Source: BMS3Abin12 sp964487445 (GTDB lineage Bacteria > Pseudomonadota > Gammaproteobacteria > 21-64-14). From it: DNA of 12,558 nucleotides. The notes under the pieces were generated by a model. The model made no database searches. It worked only from the letters and a program-made list of their open reading frames with translations, and was not told the DNA's origin. This document shows positions 7,992-12,558 of this stretch, piece by piece (positions within the stretch are counted from its first letter, which is position 1; every line of letters starts with the position of its first letter). The position numbers and the translations under genes were made by a program. The stretch is from NCBI GenBank assembly GCA_964487445.1, contig CAZAQG010000069.1, forward strand, positions 1-12,558, read 5' to 3'.

Positions 7992-8024
7992 CCCTCTCCG
8001 GGGCCCCAACGGCCTCGGGGAGGG
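7992..8024 (+). terminator. Strong hairpin after gcvR
   Basis: A 14-bp stem, CCCTCTCCGGGGCC (7992-8005) against GGCCTCGGGGAGGG (8011-8024), closes a 5-nt loop and contains two G-U wobbles. It begins 3 bp past the gcvR stop. The following bases (ACTTCCGC) are not a U-tract, so it may be a non-canonical terminator or an mRNA 3'-end stabiliser. Confidence 0.6.
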
Positions 8025-8029
8025 ACTTC

Positions 8030-8119
8030 CGCGACTCGCACGGGCGCTTCAAACAGCACAAGGTGAAGGCCGGCGGGCACGCCGAAGAGGTTCCCGCGGC
8101 CCCGAAAGAACCGGGATAG
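8030..8119 (+). pseudogene. bcp: Decayed C-terminus of a Bcp-type peroxiredoxin
   Basis: Read from 8030 to the TAG at 8117-8119, this segment ends in KVKAGGHAEEVPAAPKEPG. It resembles the C-terminal signature of many thioredoxin-dependent Bcp/PrxQ peroxiredoxins, roughly KVKVxGHAEEVLAALKEL. The three positions where leucine is expected are all proline, each explained by a CTN to CCN change. The preceding DSHGRF resembles the 'D-x-G-x-I/V' turn before that tail. Nothing resembling the thioredoxin-fold core or the catalytic cysteine region lies between gcvR and here, so more than 80% of the gene is missing. bcp follows gcvR in E. coli and Pseudomonas, which supports the reading. The match is from memory of the family pattern, not an alignment. 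A chance 52-codon frame starting at 7961 inside gcvR also reads through it, but I see no ribosome site for it. Confidence 0.55.
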
Positions 8120-8179
8120 ACGATCGATGAACGAGGCAGCGCCACCCTTTCCCGCAGGCCTGTCGCGGTGCCGGCACCC

Positions 8180-9595
8180 ATGACCGGGCGCGGTTCGTCC
8201 GGCGCGCGACTGTTCGTCCTGGACACCAACGTCCTGATGCACGATCCGACCGCGATCTTCCGCTTTCAGGAACACGATCTCTACCTGCCGATGGCGGTTC
8301 TGGAAGAACTGGACGCCGCCAAGAAGGGGCTTTCGGAAGTGGCGCGCAACGTACGCCAGGCGAGCCGCTTCCTCGACGACCTCCTGCGCAACGTCGACAA
8401 GCGCGGGATCGACCGCGGCATTCCCCTCCCCACCCCGGACAACGGCGCCGCCCCGCGGGCCCCCGGCGGCGGGCGGCTGTTCTTTCAGACCCGCGCCCTG
8501 CCCACCCTGCTGCCCGAGGGGCTGCCCGGGAACCGGCCCGACAACACCATCCTCGGTACCGCCCTGGCACTGCAGAAGGATCACCCGGAACGGCGCGTCA
8601 CATTGGTCTCGAAAGACATCAATCTGCGGATCAAGGCCGCCGTCGTCGGAGTACATGCAGAGGACTACTACGAGGACCGGGTGCTCGACGACGTGGGCCT
8701 GCTCTATAGCGGCACCGCCGCCCTGCCTGCGGATTTCTGGGAGCAACACGGCCGGGAGATGGAATCCTGGCAGGAGGAGGGACGGACATTCTACCGGGTG
8801 CGCGGCCCGCTGGTGGCCTCCTGGCATCGCAGCCAGGGCCTGTATATGGACGGGGATCGGCCCTTCGAGGCCCTGGTCCGGGACCGCGACGCGGACTCCG
8901 CGGTCCTGGAACTGGTACACGACTATCGCAAACCCCACCATACCGTCTGGGGAATTCACGCCCGCAACCGCGAACAGAACTTCGCCCTGAACCTGCTGAT
9001 GGATCCCACGATCGATTTCGTGACCCTGCTCGGCGCCGCGGGCACCGGCAAAACCCTGCTCGCGCTCGCCGCCGGGCTCACCCAGACCCTGGAGGACAAC
9101 CGTTACCGGGAGATCATCATGACCCGAGTGACGGTGCCGGTCGGCGCAGACATCGGGTTCCTGCCGGGGACCGAGGAAGAGAAGATGACGCCGTGGATGG
9201 GCGCCCTAATGGACAACCTGGAGGTGCTCACCAAGAGCGATGTGGCCGGGGACTGGGGGCGGGCGGCCACCAACGACCTGCTGCATAACCGCATCAAGAT
9301 CCGCTCCGTCGGCTTCATGCGCGGTCGTACCTTCCTGAACAAGTACGTAATCGTCGATGAGGCCCAGAACCTGACCTCCAAACAGATGAAGACCCTCATC
9401 ACCCGCGCCGGTCCGGGCACCAAGTTCGTCTGCATCGGCAACATCGCACAGATCGACACACCCTATCTCACCGAAACCACCTCCGGACTGACCTACGTAG
9501 TGGATCGTTTCAAGGGATGGCCGCACAGCGGCCACATCACACTGCTGCGCGGCGAACGCTCGCGGCTCGCCGATTACGCCTCCGAGGCGCTGTGA
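8180..9595 (+). CDS. PhoH2-type PIN-PhoH ATPase
   Basis: This 471-aa protein joins an N-terminal PIN ribonuclease domain to a C-terminal PhoH P-loop ATPase. Biochemically studied PhoH2 proteins are sequence-specific RNA helicases/ribonucleases. The four expected PIN acids are present: Asp15 in LDTNVLMHDP, Glu42/43 in LEELD, Asp121 in PDNTILGTA and Asp146 in SKDINLR. The ATPase half has Walker A GAAGTGKT (285-292), the VTVPVGADIGFLPG segment (318-330), Walker B VIVDEAQN (390-397), IGNIAQIDTPYL near 419-430 and the arginine-rich LRGERSRLADYA near the end. I see no inactivating change. A GTG at 8168 (adding MPAP) is an alternative start with AGG nearby; the ATG at 8180 has no clear ribosome site. 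No antitoxin-like gene precedes it. It follows the bcp remnant and converges with the perM-like gene. Confidence 0.95.
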   Translation: MTGRGSSGARLFVLDTNVLMHDPTAIFRFQEHDLYLPMAVLEELDAAKKGLSEVARNVRQASRFLDDLLRNVDKRGIDRGIPLPTPDNGAAPRAPGGGRLFFQTRALPTLLPEGLPGNRPDNTILGTALALQKDHPERRVTLVSKDINLRIKAAVVGVHAEDYYEDRVLDDVGLLYSGTAALPADFWEQHGREMESWQEEGRTFYRVRGPLVASWHRSQGLYMDGDRPFEALVRDRDADSAVLELVHDYRKPHHTVWGIHARNREQNFALNLLMDPTIDFVTLLGAAGTGKTLLALAAGLTQTLEDNRYREIIMTRVTVPVGADIGFLPGTEEEKMTPWMGALMDNLEVLTKSDVAGDWGRAATNDLLHNRIKIRSVGFMRGRTFLNKYVIVDEAQNLTSKQMKTLITRAGPGTKFVCIGNIAQIDTPYLTETTSGLTYVVDRFKGWPHSGHITLLRGERSRLADYASEAL

Positions 9596-9650
9596 CCGAA
9601 GCGGCGGCGCCCAAAACCCATCCGCGTCATGCACTTCCGCGACGCCGGCC

Positions 9651-9666
9651 GCCGGGCGAGCCCGGC
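9651..9666 (+). terminator. GC-rich hairpin after phoH2
   Basis: A perfect inverted repeat, GCCGGGC (9651-9657) and GCCCGGC (9660-9666), with a 2-nt loop lies 55 bp past the phoH2 stop, between convergent genes. No U-tract follows. Together with the REP-like hairpin at 9697-9714 it may end transcription from one or both sides. The rest of 9596-9780 shows no gene. Confidence 0.35.
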
Positions 9667-9689
9667 CGGGGGGTATGGGGATGCGCGAA

Positions 9690-9723
9690 TCCCGGTAGGG
9701 CGGGCCTCGGCCCGCCGACGACG
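9690..9723 (+). repeat. REP-like palindromic repeat, copy B
   Basis: This is identical over 34 bp to the reverse complement of 57-90. The core palindrome is GGCGGGCCTCGGCCCGCC at 9697-9714, preceded by CCCGGTA. It lies between the convergent 3' ends of phoH2 and the perM-like gene, a typical REP position. Similarity to copy A stops sharply at both ends, so the 34 bp look like a defined unit and not part of a longer duplication. Confidence 0.75.
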
Positions 9724-9780
9724 CCCGAGATCTCACCCCCCACCATGTGACGCCACGGCGCCGGTCGAGCCGGCCCGGTC

Positions 9781-10854
9781 CTACGTCGGATCGGCGTCCG
9801 CGGGCGGGGGGCTGCGCGGCCAAGCGCGCAGGACGGCCTCGACGAGGGTCGCCAGGGGAATCGCGAAGAACACCCCCCAGAACCCCCACAGGCCGCCGAA
9901 CACCAGCACCGCCACAATGATCGCGATGGGGTGCAGATCCACCGCCTCCGAGAACAACAGCGGCACCAGCACGTTGCCGTCCACCGCCTGGATCACCATG
10001 TAGGCCGCCATCGCGTAGGCGAACTCACTGCCCCAGCCCCATTGCGAAAAGGCCACTATGGCCACCGGCAGCGTGACGACCACCGCGCCGATGTAGGGGA
10101 CCAGTACCGAGAACCCGACGATCGCCCCGAGCAGCATGGCGTACTTGAGACCGAGCAACGCGAAGGTCGCGGCGGTGACCACCCAGACGATGAGGATCTC
10201 CAGGAACTTGCCGCGCACGTAGTTGCCGATCTGTGCGTCGACATCGGCCCAGACCCGTTCGAGCACCGTGTGCTCGCGCGGCAGCAGGCCCACGGCCCAC
10301 GCCACGATGCGATCCTTGTCCTTGAGAAAGAAAAACACCAGCAGCGGGACCAGCACCAAGTAGACCAGAAGCGTGATGAAACCGACCAACGAAGCCAGTG
10401 ACAGCGAGACGACATGCTGTCCCAGCGAGCCGATCCCGGCGCGCGCGGTACCGATCAGGTCCTGGACCTGCCGGGTGGTAAAGAATTCCGGATAGCGTTG
10501 CGGAAGTTGCAACAAGACTTCCTGACCGCGTGCGATCATGTGCGGCAGTTCGTGTATCAACTGGGTGAACTGCTGGTAGAGCAACGGGATCAGCCCCAAG
10601 ATCAGCACCAGCACGAAGCCGAGGAACAGGATCTGCACCGCCACGGCCCCCAACACGCGCGGCACGCCGCGGCGTTTCAGGAAGGCGACGATGGCCTCGA
10701 GCAGATACGCGATCACCAAGCTCGCGAACACCGGGGCCAGCATGTAGCCGAACCCGGCGACCACCACGAAACCGGCGAGCAACAGCAGCGCCAGAAACGC
10801 CGCCTGGGGATCGGAGAAGTATCGGCGAAACCAGTCGTTGAGAACTTTGAGCAT
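9781..10854 (-). CDS. AI-2E/PerM-family transporter
   Basis: This 357-aa inner-membrane protein belongs to the AI-2E family of transporter-like proteins (E. coli PerM is 353 aa). Hydrophobic segments occur near 19-55 (two), 68-95, 150-177, 215-235, 240-268, 280-300 and 308-342, about eight helices. A largely soluble stretch near 96-148 follows the first helices, as in the family. Recognisable motifs are the FFFLKDKDRI region (175-183), GNYVRGKFLEI (210-220), VLVPYIGAVV (250-259) and the C-terminal DGNVLVPLLFSEAVDLHP followed by FGGLWGFWGVFFAIPLATL. Substrates differ among members and cannot be told from sequence. The ATG at 10854 (MLKVLNDWF) gives a PerM-like N-terminus; a start 17 codons upstream would add an unlikely Cys/Arg-rich leader. 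A perM-like gene occurs in the bcp-gcvR-dapA neighbourhood of E. coli, so the position fits. Confidence 0.92.
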   Translation of the reverse strand: MLKVLNDWFRRYFSDPQAAFLALLLLAGFVVVAGFGYMLAPVFASLVIAYLLEAIVAFLKRRGVPRVLGAVAVQILFLGFVLVLILGLIPLLYQQFTQLIHELPHMIARGQEVLLQLPQRYPEFFTTRQVQDLIGTARAGIGSLGQHVVSLSLASLVGFITLLVYLVLVPLLVFFFLKDKDRIVAWAVGLLPREHTVLERVWADVDAQIGNYVRGKFLEILIVWVVTAATFALLGLKYAMLLGAIVGFSVLVPYIGAVVVTLPVAIVAFSQWGWGSEFAYAMAAYMVIQAVDGNVLVPLLFSEAVDLHPIAIIVAVLVFGGLWGFWGVFFAIPLATLVEAVLRAWPRSPPPADADPT

Positions 10855-10995
10855 GCCGCTCAGGATCCGGCCCGGGCAGGCGTTGCGCCATGGGACACAC
10901 AGCATGCCGCGTACCGCCCGGGCACGGCCCGTGCAGCCCGGCGACGGGCGCGCGACGTACGGAAGCGAGGCGCCGGTCCACCCGGCGACGGACTA

Positions 10996-11373
10996 CTACG
11001 CGCCATCCGCGACCCGGTCCCGATAGCACTGTTCGAAGACCCGCTCCAGTTCGTCGATGACCTCCTGCGCGGGCCGGCCTTCCAGCACGTGTTGGTTCAT
11101 CAGCGTGTAGACCTCATTCAGCATCGCGTTGCGGTCGAGCATGGAGTAGGTTCGGCGCAGGCGCTTGATCGCCGCCACCACCGTCTCCTTCTCCGGGCGC
11201 GGGATCGGCACCGGCTCCGACCGCTCCTGCGCCGACGACCGGGCCGCGGCGGCCGGCGGCGTCACCGAGCCGGCGCGGGTCCGGAGGAATTCGGCGAACG
11301 CGAGCAGCGTGCTTCGCCCGGAGGCATCCAGCGCGCCGAATATCTCCCGTAGCCGCTCGAGGTCATCGGACAT
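10996..11373 (-). CDS. Conserved-looking protein of unknown function, 125 aa
   Basis: I cannot assign a function. The protein has two predicted helical parts. The N-terminal part (2-33) contains LREIFGALD and STLLAFAEFLRTR. The C-terminal part (61-120) contains VVAAIKRLRRTYSMLDR, MLNEVYTLMNQHVLEGRPAQEVIDE and LERVFEQCY. A low-complexity Ala/Ser/Pro linker (about 36-60) joins them. No signal peptide or membrane segment is seen, so it is probably cytosolic. Three features argue that it is a real gene: a good ribosome site (GAGGG, 7 nt before the ATG at 11373), sensible amino-acid composition, and a structured C-terminal half of a type I have seen in other gammaproteobacterial proteins of unknown role. 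It starts 92 bp after the LysR gene in the same direction and may share its transcript. The perM-like gene begins 141 bp downstream. Confidence 0.75.
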   Translation of the reverse strand: MSDDLERLREIFGALDASGRSTLLAFAEFLRTRAGSVTPPAAAARSSAQERSEPVPIPRPEKETVVAAIKRLRRTYSMLDRNAMLNEVYTLMNQHVLEGRPAQEVIDELERVFEQCYRDRVADGA

Positions 11374-11465
11374 GGGTCAACCCTCGATCTCGAGAGCGAA
11401 GGCCGGAGGCTTGCGCCGTTCCCGCATCCCCGGTCGATGTCGGGCGGAAAGAGTGCGACAGGCCT

Positions 11466-12380
11466 CTAAAGCGAATCGTCGCTCTGATGCGTCTTGCAGT
11501 AGTCACGGGCAAAGGAGAGCAACTCGTCCATCACCCGCAGCCGGAACTTCTGTTTCTGATGCACGAACGAGAACGGTCGCTCCAGCGGCGGATCGAGCGG
11601 AACCGCCTGTAGCGTACCCAGCTGGAGTTCTTTCAGCACCGTGGCGCGCGAGATCACCGATATCCCCATCCCGACCTCCACTGCGCGCTTGATCGCCTCC
11701 GGGCTGCCCAGCTCCATGCAGGTTTTGAGATCATCGCCGTTCAGCCCGACTCCGGCAAGATATTCCTCGATGACCTCGCGCGTCCCCGAGCCCTCCTCGC
11801 GGGAGATATAGGGGTGATCGAGCAGTTCCGCGCTCATGACCCGTTCATGAGCGGCGAGCGGATGATCCAGCGGGACGATCGCGACCAACTGGTCGTGGCG
11901 ACAGACCTCGACCGCCAGGTTCTTGTTGGAGACCGGCGCCTCCACTACGCCGAGGTCGATCGTGTTGTCCTCCACCATGGAGACGATGCCTTCCGTATTC
12001 GACACCTTCAACTGGATATTGACGTCCGGATATTCCGACTTGAAGCCGCCGAGGAGCGACGGGAGCATGTACTCGGCGATGGTGGTACTCGCCCCGATCA
12101 GCAGCACCCCACTCACCTCGCCGGTCATTTTGCGGACCGCGTTCTCCATTTCCCCGTAGAGCCGGAAGATTCGGTCGGCGAATTCGTAGACCCGCTGCCC
12201 GGCGTCGGTCAGGCTGATGCGGTTGTGGGTACGGTCGAAGAGCCGTGTATCGAAATACTCTTCGAGTTGGCGGATCTGGAAAGTCACCGCCGGCTGGGTC
12301 ATATGCAGGGCATCGGCCGCTTTTGTAAAACTCAACAGGCGCGCGACCGTATGAAAGACCTGGAGTCTGCGATCGGCCAT
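11466..12380 (-). CDS. LysR-type transcriptional regulator
   Basis: This 304-aa regulator has the N-terminal winged helix-turn-helix (about 5-63: FHTVARLLSFTKAADALHMT, QPAVTFQIRQLEE, TRLFDRT, ISLTDAG), a linker helix (64-88) and a periplasmic-binding-like effector domain (about 92-295). In the effector half, IGASTTIAEYMLP (95-107), LGVVEAPV (143-150), ISREEGSGTRE (192-202) and LGSPEAIKRAVEVGMGISVIS (224-244) resemble the CbbR/CysL/YeiE group of LysR proteins, many of which sense small anions or central metabolites. The effector and targets cannot be named. The ATG at 12380 has a G-rich GGGGGG only 4 nt upstream and a 7-bp hairpin (12392-12410) in the leader. No carbon-fixation or sulfur operon lies nearby in the window; a divergent gene may begin at 12550. 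Confidence 0.95.
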   Translation of the reverse strand: MADRRLQVFHTVARLLSFTKAADALHMTQPAVTFQIRQLEEYFDTRLFDRTHNRISLTDAGQRVYEFADRIFRLYGEMENAVRKMTGEVSGVLLIGASTTIAEYMLPSLLGGFKSEYPDVNIQLKVSNTEGIVSMVEDNTIDLGVVEAPVSNKNLAVEVCRHDQLVAIVPLDHPLAAHERVMSAELLDHPYISREEGSGTREVIEEYLAGVGLNGDDLKTCMELGSPEAIKRAVEVGMGISVISRATVLKELQLGTLQAVPLDPPLERPFSFVHQKQKFRLRVMDELLSFARDYCKTHQSDDSL

Positions 12381-12466
12381 TCATCCCCCCACGCCCGCAA
12401 CCGGCGGGCGGGCCGAAGCCGCACCGTCCGGGCCCCGCGAACGAGGGCCACGCCGGTCATCGGGTC

Positions 12467-12494
12467 ATCGTATCAGCATTCCCGGGGAACGCAA
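12467..12494 (-). promoter_or_regulatory. Possible promoter for the LysR gene
   Basis: On the minus strand, TTGCGT (12489-12494, 3/6 -35 match) is followed after 16 bp by TACGAT (12467-12472, 4/6 -10 match), placing a start near 12460 and a leader of about 80 nt. The match is modest. I found no certain T-N11-A LysR box. Confidence 0.35.
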
Positions 12495-12549
12495 GGCGAA
12501 ACAGGCCGCTCACGCACCGGCCGACACCGGGGCGAGGACGTGGAGTGAA

Positions 12550-12558
12550 ATGCCCGGC
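12550..12558 (+). CDS. Possible start of a divergent gene, cut by the window edge
   Basis: GGAG at 12542-12545 lies 4 nt before an ATG at 12550, and the frame runs off the end after three codons. LysR genes are often divergent to a target gene, which is the only other support. The product cannot be inferred. Confidence 0.2.

Noticed and set aside
7961..8119. A 52-codon plus-strand frame overlapping the end of gcvR.
   Set aside because: It lacks a ribosome site and its first half is out-of-frame gcvR and hairpin sequence; only the last part carries the Bcp-like signature, so it is better read as a gene remnant.
7099..8229. Long minus-strand frame opposite gcvR and the bcp remnant.
   Set aside because: It is antisense to a clear double-ACT protein and has no family-like motif.
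7979..8959. Minus-strand frame of 326 codons opposite the PIN half of phoH2.
   Set aside because: The plus strand encodes intact PIN and PhoH motifs; the antisense product shows only composition-driven sequence.
8180..9595. phoH2 considered as part of a vapBC-like toxin-antitoxin module.
   Set aside because: No antitoxin-like small gene precedes it; the upstream 190 bp hold a hairpin and the bcp remnant. The PIN domain is fused to a PhoH ATPase in the usual PhoH2 way.
11814..12548. Plus-strand frame of 244 codons opposite the LysR gene.
   Set aside because: It is antisense to a clear LysR protein and reads as a mirror of its codons.

Overview
The window is 12.6 kb of GC-rich, gene-dense chromosome. 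It looks like a gammaproteobacterium, probably a Chromatiales/Ectothiorhodospirales/Acidiferrobacterales-type organism. This rests on the block dapA-bamC with gcvR divergent, which is the arrangement around dapA in Escherichia coli and Pseudomonas, and on protein sequences typical of that class. It is inference; no rRNA or tRNA gene is present. No complete IS transposase, prophage, CRISPR array or defence system is visible. Most of the window is core housekeeping sequence.

Left part (1-7053, minus strand). Transcription runs right to left through dapA (lysine and peptidoglycan precursor synthesis), bamC (outer-membrane assembly lipoprotein), a YycJ/WalJ-type metallo-beta-lactamase-fold hydrolase and purL (fourth step of de novo purine synthesis). 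dapA and bamC are 22 bp apart. Between bamC and the hydrolase lies a 162-bp foldback (MITE-like) element whose ends touch the bamC stop codon and the hydrolase start region. Removing it with a TA target duplication restores TAA directly followed by the GTG start, so the two genes were probably once contiguous. Past purL are two hairpins, one of them a REP-like repeat.

Middle (7054-9780). A 393-bp divergent intergenic region carries a convincing dapA promoter and two inverted repeats. It separates dapA from a GcvR-like double-ACT regulator on the plus strand. After gcvR come a strong hairpin and about 90 bp that read as the decayed C-terminus of a Bcp-type peroxiredoxin, the gene expected here by synteny. 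Next is an intact PIN-PhoH (PhoH2) ATPase. Its 3' side holds a second, inverted, identical 34-bp copy of the REP-like repeat.

Right part (9781-12558, minus strand). An AI-2E/PerM-family membrane protein lies convergent to phoH2. Upstream of it are a 125-aa conserved-looking protein of unknown function and a LysR-type regulator, 92 bp apart and in the same direction. The last bases contain a Shine-Dalgarno-like sequence and an ATG that may begin a divergent gene.

I found no clearly new multi-gene system. The best leads are the foldback element at the bamC/hydrolase junction, the decayed bcp, the pair of inverted identical REP-like repeats, and the LysR/unknown-protein pair.
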